Assembly: GCF_002028455.1 (NCBI RefSeq)
Contig: NZ_MWUM01000002.1
Span: 299,675-363,674 of the forward strand
Length of the DNA: 64,000 nt
Direction of reading: 5' to 3'
DNA from: Zoogloea sp. LCSB751
GTDB lineage: Bacteria > Pseudomonadota > Gammaproteobacteria > Burkholderiales > Rhodocyclaceae
Below the pieces are notes generated by a model that worked only from the letters and a program-made list of their open reading frames with translations, was not told the origin of the DNA and did no database searches. A program made the translations under genes and the position numbers. The stretch's first letter is position 1. Every line of letters begins with the position of its first letter. Below are positions 19,101-27,662 of the stretch, piece after piece.

Positions 19101-19557
19101 CGACGGTTTGGGCAGGCTGCGCGGAGGCGCTTGGCAGCAGCTTGCTGTCGAAACGCTGGCTCGGGTCTGGGCGAGCCGTGCGCCCGTAAGTGCGAGCAAG
19201 CCAGTAGCAGAAGTGGAAGAGCTCGCGGGTGGTGCTCACCGCATCGGCTGCAGCGATTTTCTTGGCGCTGTGCACCGCCATATTGCCCAGGTCCTTGATG
19301 AGCCGGGCCTTGGTGAAAAGCGCGTCACCGACCGTCTGGCGGAAAGTCGGCTCGTGTATCAGCGCGCTGAGATTGTCCTGGTACGGCAGCTTCAGCGTGT
19401 TGTCGTGCTTGTAGAGCCAGGCGACGCCCAACTCCAGTGTGCGCCGGGCGTAGAAGCAGGATGCCCGGGCATCCGTATTCGCCAACTCCTCGGCCTTCGA
19501 CGCTGACTCAAAGAGAAAAGCCCACTCGGGAAGGCGGAGGAAGGCGAAGTTGCTCAC
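16138..19557 (-). CDS. hsdR: Type I restriction enzyme R subunit
   Basis: The protein has 1139 residues from a GTG immediately after the hsdS stop. The N terminus has a DUF4145-like helical region (~1-120) and a coiled coil (~150-195). The nuclease domain has the PD-(D/E)XK signature YVDYVLWGDDGKPLALIEAK near 250-270. The translocase has LLVMATGAGKTRTVIAL (Walker A), LIVIDEAHRS (DEAH) and GLTATPKDE, followed by a helicase C domain (MLDTGIDVPEV, MVGRGTRLC) and an EcoEI-type C-terminal domain. With HsdM and HsdS it cleaves DNA lacking the cognate methylation after ATP-driven translocation. Confidence 0.95.
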   Translation of the reverse strand: MSNFAFLRLPEWAFLFESASKAEELANTDARASCFYARRTLELGVAWLYKHDNTLKLPYQDNLSALIHEPTFRQTVGDALFTKARLIKDLGNMAVHSAKKIAAADAVSTTRELFHFCYWLARTYGRTARPDPSQRFDSKLLPSASAQPAQTVEQLQELEAELRAKDEKLSSLLSERSAMDEELRRLREEFAAIRQANLAQPDTHDYSEAETRKLFIDTLLKEAGWHLEPAKNFEVEVTGMPNAENKGYVDYVLWGDDGKPLALIEAKRTTKSPTVGQQQAKLYADCLEAQYGQRPVIFYSNGYEHWMWDDKSYPPRAVQGFYKKPELELLIQRRSSRKKLSEAVINSSIIERYYQTRAVRRVGESFEVDKLRKSLLVMATGAGKTRTVIALADVLMRCNWAKRVLFLADRVALVNQAVNAFKAHLPDSAPVNLVTDKAAEGRVYVSTYPTMMGLIDEALNGEHAGQRRFGVGHFDLIVIDEAHRSVYQKYRAIFDYFDSLLVGLTATPKDEIDHNTYGLFDLESGVPTDAYGLDEAVADKHLVPPVAISVPLKFQREGIKYDDLSEDEKEAWDALEWSDDGTVPDEVNAEAVNKWLFNTDTVDKVLETLMTKGQKVAGGDRLGKTIIFAKNNDHADFIAQRFDINYPHYKGHFARVVTYKTEYAQSLIDDFSKKDKMPHIAISVDMLDTGIDVPEVVNLVFFKIVRSKTKFWQMVGRGTRLCKDLFGPGEDKQNFYIFDFCQNLEFFSQNPNFSEGSAAEPLGKRLFMARLQLISSLDSKLVQGNIVGEPVAAPYGGGLTEAQLRAETAEMLHQSIVAMNQENFVVRPHRQYVEMYGKPEAWQVLGPDDYAVLNARVAGLPTELVDEDEEAKRFDMLVLRTQLSILQALPAFSGLKEKIQALASALEEQSAIPAINAEMVLIQAVASDEWWEDVTAPMLETVRRRLRALVKLIPKGEKQVVYTNFEDEIGEAATIDLPQVAAGLNMAKFKDKARAFLRAHESHLALQRLRRNQPLTPTDLGELEKMLLEAGGSPELISEAKEKSHGLGIFVRTLVGLDREAAMQAFSDFIGGTTATPNQIEFVSLVVEELTQNGVMEPARLFESPYTDINAQGPFGVFPEVKVTQIVKVLEEIRERAVA

Positions 19558-20721
19558 TTATAGCTCTCCCCGGAAGGCGCTGTACTGGAGCGATTCCATG
19601 AGTGACTCAATCTCCATCATAGACAAAAGATATTTTTTCTTTTGTCTCTCAATGCTAGCCACTTGGTCAGAAAATCGTTGTTGCTCTTCTAAGTCCGGCA
19701 AAGGAATAATAAAGTCCTGTATTTGATTTAAATGCAAGTCGGGTACGCCGATGCCTTTAATTCTGCTATCTGCTTGTTTTTTTGTCGCAGGAGTCCCTAA
19801 AGCCGCATTTAGAAAAAACGGATTGATGACTTCACGTCTAGGCTTAATCAAACAAACGCTAACGTAGAGAGAAAACTCTCTGTCAGTATCAACCAGTGCT
19901 GGCCGCCCATAAGTTGCACCAACCTTGGTGTAAAGGATATCTAGATACTCAGCTTTACAGCGTTTCGTATACTTTCTGTGGTCATCCTCGCTAATAAATT
20001 TGCATCGCTCAAAATTCAGTACCCCAGTAGTAATATCTTTTACCGAAACAAATGGAATGCCATCGTCTCTATAGTTGGGTTTTTGATGAACCCCATCGGT
20101 AATCCTGGTTGTAACATCCGCAAGACGTACAACTTTAATTCCTTTAGGGTTAATTGTTGGGTCCCCAAACATCTCAATGAAAATCGACTGCGTTAGGCTG
20201 TCGAGTTGCACCAAAGCTTCTCGCCGCTTGGTACGGAGCGCATCAGCTTGGTCGAGGATGGCTGCAATGCGAAGTTGCTCCGGCATGGATGGAACTGGCA
20301 CTTGGTATCGCCAAAATTCGTTCATGACCATCCGAGGCATTTTCGCTCCCGCCACAACCGTATTGGCGAAGCTCAAAAACTCCGGAGACCGGAGGTAATG
20401 CGCAAGATAAGGCGCGTGGACCTTTTCCGGGTTACAGCGCAATGGTACAAGCTCCGTTGTCGCATATCCGTCCATATCTGCAACGACAACCTTATTCAGA
20501 TAAGGCCTCAACTTCGAGTAAAGCACTGTTCCCGCAGAGAAGGGATAAGTTGAGGGCCCCAAGGAACTTACTGGAACTTGGACCCTATCAAGGATTTTTC
20601 CGGTACCTGATTCAATTTGGTCAAGGTTCAAGTTCCAAACCAATTCACCCACAGATGGCTCGGGTGGTCGATTAGAGTCGAGCAGGACCTCAGAGATTGA
20701 GAGGCGCTTCATCCCACTCAC
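19558..20721 (-). CDS. hsdS: Type I restriction enzyme S (specificity) subunit
   Basis: The protein has 387 residues from the GTG at 20721 (GTGA overlap with hsdM); an ATG three codons later is an alternative. Two target-recognition domains are visible: ~1-150, ending in the conserved helical spacer AILDQADALRTKRREALVQL, and ~200-355, ending in LPDLEEQQRFSDQVASIERQ. The second TRD half is distinctly AT-rich compared with hsdM and hsdR, as expected for recombined specificity domains. It determines the bipartite recognition sequence, which cannot be read from the protein. Confidence 0.92.
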   Translation of the reverse strand: MSGMKRLSISEVLLDSNRPPEPSVGELVWNLNLDQIESGTGKILDRVQVPVSSLGPSTYPFSAGTVLYSKLRPYLNKVVVADMDGYATTELVPLRCNPEKVHAPYLAHYLRSPEFLSFANTVVAGAKMPRMVMNEFWRYQVPVPSMPEQLRIAAILDQADALRTKRREALVQLDSLTQSIFIEMFGDPTINPKGIKVVRLADVTTRITDGVHQKPNYRDDGIPFVSVKDITTGVLNFERCKFISEDDHRKYTKRCKAEYLDILYTKVGATYGRPALVDTDREFSLYVSVCLIKPRREVINPFFLNAALGTPATKKQADSRIKGIGVPDLHLNQIQDFIIPLPDLEEQQRFSDQVASIERQKKKYLLSMMEIESLMESLQYSAFRGEL

Positions 20722-22256
20722 TTCAACATCCCCTCAAGCGCCTTCATCCCCGCCAAAATCTCCTCCTCCAGCTTGGCGAGCTCTGCGAGAATCTCCCTCG
20801 GCGGCAGATGCTCCACCACCTCGTGCACCACTTCCTTGTAGCGGTTGATGGAGAGGTCGTAGCCTTGCGCTGCAATGTCGATTTTGGGCACACAGAAACT
20901 CTGCTCAGTATGCGAGCGCTCGCGTTCTGCCCCATCCCGCTGCTGCCAGCGCACCAGCACATCCGGCAGGTTGTTCTTGGCGTGCTCGGCCTCGGTGAGC
21001 GGTTGTGGCGGGGCCACACCAAGCTTGTCCTCAGACAACAGGGGCTGCCGCTTGTCGTCCAGGCTCCAGCCATCGGCCTGCATATCGTAGAACCAGACGT
21101 GGTCGGTGCCGCCCGAATTGGTTTTCGTGAAAAGCAGAATCGCCGTCGACACTCCCGCATAAGGTTTGAAGCAACCCGACGGTAGTGAAATGACCGCGTC
21201 GAGCTTCTGCTCCTCGACAATCATCCGGCGCAGTTCCTTGTGCGCCTTGGAGGAGCCGAACAGCACTCCGTCAGGCACGATAACCGCCGCACGGCCGCCG
21301 GGCTTCAAGAGCCGCAGGAAGAGCGCGAGGAACAGTAGCTCGGTCTTCTTCGTTTTGACCAGCGCCAGCAGGTCCTTGGCGGTGTTCTCGTAGTCCAGCG
21401 AGCCTGCAAACGGTGGATTGGCGAGGATGAGCGAGTACTTCTCCTCATCGCCTGCGTGGTCCTGCGCCAGGGAATCCTTGTAGCGGATGTCCGGGTTATC
21501 GACGCCGTGCAGCGCCATGTTCATGCTGCCGATACGCAGCATGGTGTTGTCGAAGTCGTAGCCGTGGAGCATGCCGTGATGGAAGTGCTCACGGGTTGAA
21601 GCGTCGTTGAACAGCGCCGGATGCTTCTCGCGCAGGTATTCCCCCGCTGCAACCAGGAACCCGCAGGTACCACTGGCCGGGTCGCAGATGACATCCTTGG
21701 GCGTCGGCGCAGTGAGTTCCACCATCAGCTTGATGATGTGACGCGGCGTGCGGAACTGACCGTTCTGGCCGGCGGCGGCAATCTTGCCGAGCATGTACTC
21801 GTAGAGGTCGCCCTTGGTGTCCCGGTCCTCCATCGGCACGTGGTCGAGCATGTCCACCACCTTGGCCAGCAGACCAGCCGTGGGGATGGTGAAGCGGGCG
21901 TCCTTCATGTGCTGACTGTAGGTCGAGCCGTCGCTGCCCATGGCGCGGATGAAGGGGAAAACGTGGTCGCCCACCACCTCGAACATGTCCGCGGGCGCAA
22001 AGTTCTTGAACCGCGACCAGCGCAGGTCGTCGTAGGCCCGCCCTTTGGGGTCCTTGCCGTCGGGGAAGAGGCGGTTCGCCATCGGTCGCTTTAGGAGCGT
22101 GGCCTTGCTCTCCTCCAGGGTGTGCGCGTCATCCAGCCGGCGGATGAAGAGCAGATAGGTAATCTGCTCGAGCACCTCCATGGGGTTCGAAATCCCGCCC
22201 GACCAGAAGGCGTTCCATACCGCGTCGATTTGGCTACGAAGTTCGCCAGTCAGCAT
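20718..22256 (-). CDS. hsdM: Type I restriction enzyme M subunit, N6-adenine methyltransferase
   Basis: The protein has 512 residues; the ATG at 22256 is preceded by AGGAAAG. The N-terminal HsdM_N helical domain (MLTGELRSQIDAVWNAFWSG) is followed by the methyltransferase core with SAM motif I DPASGTCGFLVAAGEYL near 190 and catalytic motif IV ANPPF near 280. The order on the minus strand is hsdM-hsdS-hsdR with overlapping or touching frames, so this is one operon. It methylates adenine in the host recognition site. Confidence 0.95.
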   Translation of the reverse strand: MLTGELRSQIDAVWNAFWSGGISNPMEVLEQITYLLFIRRLDDAHTLEESKATLLKRPMANRLFPDGKDPKGRAYDDLRWSRFKNFAPADMFEVVGDHVFPFIRAMGSDGSTYSQHMKDARFTIPTAGLLAKVVDMLDHVPMEDRDTKGDLYEYMLGKIAAAGQNGQFRTPRHIIKLMVELTAPTPKDVICDPASGTCGFLVAAGEYLREKHPALFNDASTREHFHHGMLHGYDFDNTMLRIGSMNMALHGVDNPDIRYKDSLAQDHAGDEEKYSLILANPPFAGSLDYENTAKDLLALVKTKKTELLFLALFLRLLKPGGRAAVIVPDGVLFGSSKAHKELRRMIVEEQKLDAVISLPSGCFKPYAGVSTAILLFTKTNSGGTDHVWFYDMQADGWSLDDKRQPLLSEDKLGVAPPQPLTEAEHAKNNLPDVLVRWQQRDGAERERSHTEQSFCVPKIDIAAQGYDLSINRYKEVVHEVVEHLPPREILAELAKLEEEILAGMKALEGMLK

Positions 22257-23011
22257 TGAGTCTTTCCTGTTGTTCCTGCCTTACAGCACGGTTGAAGCCG
22301 CGCGGCGGATAGCATCGCAACCAATGCTATCCGCCGCACCTATGTCAATCAAGTTAATTAATGCCGAGAGTGCCCGTTCGGCATATATTTTGCAGGGGCT
22401 TGGACGCTCTGCAAAAAACCTGAGATGGTCTGCAGTCTGCGGGAACCACCACCCAAGCGCCAGAACCTCGGAAATATTTCACTCGCCCCCCGCCGCGCGC
22501 CCGAACAGAGGGCCGAGAGGTACGAACACGAAAAGGGATGAGGTGGCAAGTTTCTCCTCTATGCCTTCTCTTCTTCGATTGTCTCGTAACCGCGGTAACA
22601 CCGTAACAAGAGGTCTTCGAGATAACCGCCTGCTAGAAGCGCGCCGCCCTAGGGGCTTGAACGCGGTCAAGGGGAGTACGAACGGACCTAACCCAGCACT
22701 CTTAAAGCGTGTCGATTGCTACCGGAGCGACGTTTCTGCACACCCTTGAAGTAATGATTTCCAAAGCTCTCGTGGCAGGGGCGCTCACATCCGGGTGAAG
22801 TTTGAATCACAGGAGAGAGAGATAGGAAAACGGACAAAGCAACACATCGATGTATGCAAATAAATTCATTTCATGCCATGATGTTATGTCGCGGAGCCGG
22901 TATGAAACGAAGCCGCAAACGGACTTCGGTGAAGGTTTTGTCCGATGAGATATGGCGGCGCTTGGTCTCCAAGTGCGGCTGAGTCCTGTTACTTAGGGAG
23001 GAAGTGACCGA
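22257..23011. other. Intergenic region between divergent defence operons
   Basis: These ~755 bp have no convincing gene. A plus-strand frame ending at 22749 begins antisense within hsdM and has no family features. The region should hold promoters for hsdM (minus) and for the operon beginning 23012 (plus). The latter has a strong ribosome site (GGGAGGAAG) before its ATG. Confidence 0.55.
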
Positions 23012-24013
23012 ATGGCCGAGACAGCGAATATAGCTGCGATGGCAGAACGCCTTTCGAATGAGCTCTTTTCGGAGTTTTTCTGGACACGAACAGGTCCAAT
23101 GAACACTAACTGGGCTTGCCAGAGGACTGAGCATCACGCTGTAAAGACGCATCCCTCAGATATAGTATTTTACTACGATGACCCTTACTCCCGTCATCGA
23201 GTCTATGTGAACTGCGATTTGAAGAGCTATGCGAAGTCATCCATTTCGAAACCCGCTCTACGAAGCGCGCTTGAAAGCTTATCGAATCAAATAGCGTGCG
23301 CAGAAGTAAGTGCTGAATGGCGCGACCTTTATATCCACCCTCATGTCACACCGTCAGTATGTGGCCTTCTATTTGTATACAATCATGACGGTGATTACGA
23401 TAAGGACTTCCGGATTTACCTTAAGGCGTTGCAGGAAGCAAAACTAGACTTGCCTAGAGGTTCGAAAGTCATTGTGCTTGGGCCCGAAGATATTTATTGG
23501 TTAGACAACGTTCGGTACGATATTGTCCAAATGCGCGGGCGACGAACCGGAGATGCTCCTCTACCGGACCCCGAGCATTGTCGGTACTTTTATCCTCAGC
23601 TGTTGATGCGAAAAAACATAGCATTGGAGCATGCGAAAGCAGCAACTCTTGAGATGCTCACATCTAAGCTAATTGTTTTGCAGTATCAGAGACCGAACAC
23701 GCCGAGCCGAAAAGGACTTGTGCTTTTCTACAAAGGTAAAGGGGCGTCTGCGGAAGAGTTTACATATTTATTTGATTATTTGCGAAGCTTTCAGCTTCTT
23801 CACGACGATATAGATGTTGAGATAAAGCTTCTAGATGCATCCCCTATGGCCCAACCGATGTTTCTCAAGGCGCAGCAGGTCTACGTTGAGGATTTGTCGG
23901 ATGGTTCCAGTGTTTCACCTCTCGCAGAGTGCATCGGAAGAATTCAGTATAGGCGGATTTCACAAGTACTCACCCGCTTCTCAGATGTCGAATTGGGAAT
24001 GAATAATGCGTGA
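23012..24013 (+). CDS. Uncharacterised protein with PD-(D/E)XK-like motif, gene 1 of a candidate defence operon
   Basis: The protein has 333 residues from an ATG with a strong ribosome site. I do not recognise the family. Near the N terminus is a pattern matching restriction-endonuclease-like folds: a helix with Glu17 (ERLSNELFSEFFW), then PSD50-IVFYYDD, then VYVNCD69-LK71-SY, where D50, D69 and K71 would bind metal. The remainder (YFYPQLLMRKNIALEHAKAA, LVLFYKGKGASAEEF) has no known motif. It overlaps the next gene by 8 bp. It lies between a type I RM system and regulators in a defence-rich island, so a nuclease effector is my inference. Confidence 0.75.
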   Translation: MAETANIAAMAERLSNELFSEFFWTRTGPMNTNWACQRTEHHAVKTHPSDIVFYYDDPYSRHRVYVNCDLKSYAKSSISKPALRSALESLSNQIACAEVSAEWRDLYIHPHVTPSVCGLLFVYNHDGDYDKDFRIYLKALQEAKLDLPRGSKVIVLGPEDIYWLDNVRYDIVQMRGRRTGDAPLPDPEHCRYFYPQLLMRKNIALEHAKAATLEMLTSKLIVLQYQRPNTPSRKGLVLFYKGKGASAEEFTYLFDYLRSFQLLHDDIDVEIKLLDASPMAQPMFLKAQQVYVEDLSDGSSVSPLAECIGRIQYRRISQVLTRFSDVELGMNNA

Positions 24014-25136
24014 TAGAAGTTATCAATTCTATGCGACTGACAATGATATTTTTGACCTGTTGACTTGTACAAAGCGGAAGCTTACAGAGGGCGTGCTGCG
24101 AGAGATTGCAGGAGAGCGCGGAATTTTCTTCTCTCCTCATGACGGCCGAGATGAGATTGCTCTGGCGATTTCACAGCTTCCTTTTACGCTAAACGAACTA
24201 ATAGAAATAATGCATCGCCGAGAGACTCCCCGGCGAAATGAGAAAACCACACACATAACCCTTAATGACGTCATATCCGTTGACGAACTTAAGGCTGCAA
24301 TTAGCGCTTATAAAGATGATTTTGGTTCTCACGAAAAAATAAGCTCATACCAGAAAAGTCCAACGAGCTTGGTGCTAAACGTCCAATACGACGACATGGA
24401 CTACTCGCGCACTAGGCTTATTCAGCGACAGCGGCACGATGCATCAATCGAGTTTATCCAGAAGGATGGAAAGACTGTCGTTCGCCTACCTGCTTCGGAG
24501 AAGTCAAAGCGGATAATCGAAGATTTAACGAGACGCATTGAAGGGCAGCGTCGCACATCAATTGATAGACATTTAATTGAGTTGCCTCAGGATTTTACCG
24601 CGGACGAGCGCACAATGTTTTTTACGCGACTAATTGCCGAGCTGCCTGGGCACAAGCTGATTGGCGTGACCAATCTTAAGATTGCGCCTAGTGCTCGACC
24701 TGAGGGGGATACGGAAGATACAGACATTGATGAAGACGAGCGTGAAGAGGCAAGCCACGAGATGCTTGTCATTGTCCGGAGCATGGCTCTAAGTGGTGAG
24801 AATCTAATTGCTTCCAAGGAGTATCAATCCTTGCGTACGCGAGGATTTTACATTACCTCCATCGACTGGAAGTCTCAGCAGATAAATGCTCCATACGATG
24901 TTGCCCACCTTCACGCCTCATTTGAAGATGGTGAGAATGGGAAGGGCTTCAAATATGCGGCTAAAGGGGTCTATCGATGTCAGACAGGGGTTTATACGAA
25001 AACTCTGCGCCCTCTTGATGATACCGAGCGTGAAAAGCTATACGTTCTCGTTGAGACTGCTGCACATAAAATCTTGCGAGAGATGCAAGTCGCGCGGTCC
25101 GCAGTCGTAACCCTTTCAGAGGAGACGGTGAGATGA
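24006..25136 (+). CDS. Uncharacterised protein, gene 2 of the candidate defence operon
   Basis: The protein has 376 residues. It has no membrane segments, Walker motifs or recognised catalytic signature. Residues ~1-80 (RSYQFYATDNDIFDLLTCTK) may form a helical domain, and ~150-250 contain basic helices (RRIEGQRRTSIDRHLIELPQ). An acidic linker follows (EGDTEDTDIDEDEREEA near 240), then a beta-rich C-terminal half. The linker suggests two domains, perhaps a sensor or DNA-binding part and a partner-binding part. It overlaps gene 1 by 8 bp and gene 3 by ATGA. Base composition is AT-richer than the host core. Confidence 0.72.
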   Translation: MRDRSYQFYATDNDIFDLLTCTKRKLTEGVLREIAGERGIFFSPHDGRDEIALAISQLPFTLNELIEIMHRRETPRRNEKTTHITLNDVISVDELKAAISAYKDDFGSHEKISSYQKSPTSLVLNVQYDDMDYSRTRLIQRQRHDASIEFIQKDGKTVVRLPASEKSKRIIEDLTRRIEGQRRTSIDRHLIELPQDFTADERTMFFTRLIAELPGHKLIGVTNLKIAPSARPEGDTEDTDIDEDEREEASHEMLVIVRSMALSGENLIASKEYQSLRTRGFYITSIDWKSQQINAPYDVAHLHASFEDGENGKGFKYAAKGVYRCQTGVYTKTLRPLDDTEREKLYVLVETAAHKILREMQVARSAVVTLSEETVR

Positions 25137-25819
25137 GTCGGCGTAGGTGGATGCGGGCAGACTGGCCTCAATCTATTCACACTCTCGCTGAAAGAGTTCA
25201 AGAGCGCTCCTTTGCGAAGGACAAGTCCAGCGGCTTCATCTTGGAGAGGGTTCGGAACGAATTTTTTGAGGCCCGATACATTGAGCGCTATGAGTTCCAC
25301 GAAACCATAGAGGACCCATTCGGGAATGAATTAACCTTTGACAGGTTGGAGTTTCGGCAAACATTGTTCCGTGCCACATCAGCCTGGCCCGGGCTCGAAT
25401 TGGTTGATGCGCCCCGGTCATCGCAAAGCCTTCTAAGTCAACTTCTTGAGCTAACCAGGTTTGAGCTTTCTGTTACGCCATTAAATGTCGACATTCTTTT
25501 GTGGGCCGAGTCGCTTCAAGAGGTGGTTGGTATTCCCGTTGTGATTGATTCTATTCAACTTGGCGCACTACATATCGATGAAGGTGTTAATGCGAAGATT
25601 ATTCTAAAGGGAGAAAAAGACGTTCGCACTGCGTGCAAAGAGCTGACTGGTGGGCGAACGCATACTGTCGAGAAAATTCAATGTAGAATTTTACAGGGTG
25701 ACCTTCGTTCGTTGGTGCTGCTAAGCAATAACGCAGCGGTTAAGATTGAAGGTGCTCAGTCAAGTGACGAAATTTTAGCGGCCCTAAGAGCAAGCCTGCC
25801 AAGGCCACTTTTTTATTGA
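25133..25819 (+). CDS. Uncharacterised protein, gene 3 of the candidate defence operon
   Basis: The protein has 228 residues starting in an ATGA overlap with gene 2. The N terminus is basic (MSRRRWMRADWPQSIHTLAE). No known motif is visible. The C-terminal ~100 residues alternate hydrophobic strands (IPVVIDSIQLGALHIDEG, ILQGDLRSLVLLSNNAAVKI). Strict coupling implies equal dosage with genes 1 and 2, as for a complex. No transcription terminator is evident after it. Confidence 0.7.
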   Translation: MSRRRWMRADWPQSIHTLAERVQERSFAKDKSSGFILERVRNEFFEARYIERYEFHETIEDPFGNELTFDRLEFRQTLFRATSAWPGLELVDAPRSSQSLLSQLLELTRFELSVTPLNVDILLWAESLQEVVGIPVVIDSIQLGALHIDEGVNAKIILKGEKDVRTACKELTGGRTHTVEKIQCRILQGDLRSLVLLSNNAAVKIEGAQSSDEILAALRASLPRPLFY

Positions 25820-26035
25820 GACATTATTCTCGATGGTAGAAATAGCTCGGTGGCCCGTAAGTGCAGCAGGTCTTTGAATCAAATTCACTTCGTCTAACAA
25901 CATGTGGTTCTGACTATCCATTCTGGATTTAGCCATATGGCCAATCTTTGAGGAGTCTCAGGCGTCTTCTAGCGGGTTACTTTGTTCGTGGGCGGGGTAA
26001 TCAAGTTTTCCATAGACTCCGTGCAATCGACCATG

Positions 26036-26344
26036 TCAAGAACATGGTGCATCGGCACCCTGTGCCATCTCTATCAATCGTCGAGTAGGGCCGACGCGCT
26101 CGGAAGGGATAGCAAGGAGCGATACGCCTAGCTCGCGAGCCACCATCAGCACGGTGCCAAAGGCAACAGTCTCCGGGTGCGTCTCAATGTCCTGCATTGT
26201 CTGCTTGGCGATGCCGACCGCGAGAGCGGCATACTCCAGCGTTAGCCCACTTTGAGTCCTTGCAGCCCGGATGTAGGCCCCTAAGTCACTCCCGGTATGG
26301 AGTACAGGGTCTGATGGAAATTCTTTAGGGACCACGCGCCGCAC
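26036..26344 (-). CDS. HipB-like XRE-family regulator
   Basis: The protein has 102 residues from the GTG at 26344, chosen because AGGAG lies 7 bases before it. The frame is open to 26512, but that part overlaps the operator palindromes. The helix-turn-helix is LGAYIRAARTQSGLTLEYAA, then VGIAKQTMQDIETHPETV. The downstream ~30 residues are basic. It resembles the HipB antitoxin regulators that repress their own promoters, but no hipA toxin gene is adjacent. It may be an orphan regulator of the gene at 26531 or of the preceding three-gene operon. Confidence 0.72.
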   Translation of the reverse strand: MRRVVPKEFPSDPVLHTGSDLGAYIRAARTQSGLTLEYAALAVGIAKQTMQDIETHPETVAFGTVLMVARELGVSLLAIPSERVGPTRRLIEMAQGADAPCS

Positions 26345-26353
26345 AGTGCCGCT

Positions 26354-26433
26354 CCTATAAACCTGTCTGAGTAGGATTATAGGCTGTCTGTGACACAAAT
26401 AGACTATAAATCCTATCAAGGTAGGATTTATAG
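26354..26433. promoter_or_regulatory. Two palindromic operators upstream of the HipB-like gene
   Basis: A perfect 12-bp inverted repeat CTATAAATCCTA (26404-26415) / TAGGATTTATAG (26422-26433) with a 6-base spacer is accompanied by a shorter related pair, CCTATAA (26354-26360) / TTATAGG (26377-26383). Both share the half-site TAGGAT(T)TATAG. HipB-type repressors bind ATCC/GGAT palindromes of this style, so autoregulation is likely. Confidence 0.7.
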
Positions 26434-26530
26434 GGGAGCCCAATCTTCTCAATCTGGACGTCTTGGCAAGCTCGGCAAGCGACCAGCTGCTCATCTTGCT
26501 TAACTTGCTCATTCCATCTAATGTTGGGTG

Positions 26531-27295
26531 ATGACGGACAAGACAAAGCTCCTTCGTTCAGCCCTACGACACCCTGTGGCTCCAGCGACAGTGCGTAATC
26601 TGATGTTGCATGCTCCAGCCGGGCAAGACGTCAAGCCACACAAAAGAACCGCAGCCGTGCAAGGTTTGCAGCTTCGCCGGCAGCAATTGACCGGCATGAC
26701 GGCTCAAAACACACGTCAAATGAGTTCTCGGCAAGACCGTTTGCAACGTGAGATAGCAGAGTTACGTATGGTCATGAAGGCGATTCAAGCGCGGAACGAA
26801 CAACTTGAGATGCGCTTGATTGCCGGGGATGTACCGGCGCCGCCCGCCACTAAGTCAGCAAGCGATGACATGGGCTCCGCGCCTGCAGTTGCCCATGCCT
26901 GGGCTGAGCTCCTGCAACAAGGGGAGGCCGTCAGAATCGGGTGGGTAAGAAGTGGAGAGCTGGTGCCGTCGTCGACCTTGGCCGAGGCGTGGGGGCGCAC
27001 CCGTCAAGCTTTGGAGCAGGCGTTGCGTCGAGGAGAGCTCTTTTCCATCAAGGTCGGCAAGAATCGATATTACCCAGCGGTGTTCACTAAGCTCGAAGCG
27101 GAAACCGTTAAAACCGTATGTCTCGCCCTTAAAGGCAAAGACGAAGTTGGCAAGTTCATTTTCTGGAGCAGGCCACACGGTGGGCTGGGGGGGGAAACAC
27201 TTCTCGAGGCCCTCTCGTCTGGGCAGTCTGACCAAGTGTATCGCCTGGCTGAAGGATGGTCTGCTGAGCGTGGACAATCCTTCAGGACGTGGTGA
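26531..27295 (+). CDS. MbcA/ParS/Xre antitoxin-like C-terminal domain protein
   Basis: The protein has 254 residues from the ATG at 26531; a GTG one codon earlier is possible. A coiled coil spans ~55-95 (RQDRLQREIAELRMVMKAIQ). The region ~150-200 resembles a DNA-binding unit (STLAEAWGRTRQALEQALRR). The last ~50 residues (FWSRPHGGLGGETLLEALSS, then VYRLAEGW) match the toxin-binding domain pattern of Xre/MbcA/ParS antitoxins. No RES toxin lies next to it. The next frame overlaps its stop. Confidence 0.6.
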   Translation: MTDKTKLLRSALRHPVAPATVRNLMLHAPAGQDVKPHKRTAAVQGLQLRRQQLTGMTAQNTRQMSSRQDRLQREIAELRMVMKAIQARNEQLEMRLIAGDVPAPPATKSASDDMGSAPAVAHAWAELLQQGEAVRIGWVRSGELVPSSTLAEAWGRTRQALEQALRRGELFSIKVGKNRYYPAVFTKLEAETVKTVCLALKGKDEVGKFIFWSRPHGGLGGETLLEALSSGQSDQVYRLAEGWSAERGQSFRTW

Positions 27296-27537
27296 TGACT
27301 GTTACTGATGCCCGTCAGGATGAGCGTTTTTGGGATAACCCATTGGTAATCGGTCCTCCGTTAATTCGTTTTTACGCTGGCGCACCTCTCAAAGTGTCGT
27401 CGGGCCACAATTTAGGGATACTGTGTCTTATTGACCCTATGCCTAAGAGTCTAGCTCCAGAAGAAGTGGAACACTTGCAAGTACTAGCTAGGATGGTGTC
27501 GCAGAAGTTGGAGAAAGCCGGGCCTGTCACCCCATAA
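27289..27537 (+). pseudogene. C-terminal half of a GAF domain (gene remnant)
   Basis: The ~82 codons read TVTDARQDERFWDNPLVIGP, then IRFYAGAPLKVSSGHNLGIL, then LCLID. This is the second half of a GAF domain as found before GGDEF or kinase modules. The N-terminal half and any output domain are absent, so I regard it as a fragment. It overlaps the preceding gene by 7 bp, so it may still be translated. Confidence 0.6.
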
Positions 27538-27662
27538 GGCATGGCTAACTGTTGGACTACGCTACGCGCAATCCAGAACTTGCAAGATACCGATTGGTGA
27601 GTGTGACTTAAGACGTGTCACTCTGCGTGTAAATGCATACCTCACTACGCCTCGTGTCGAGG

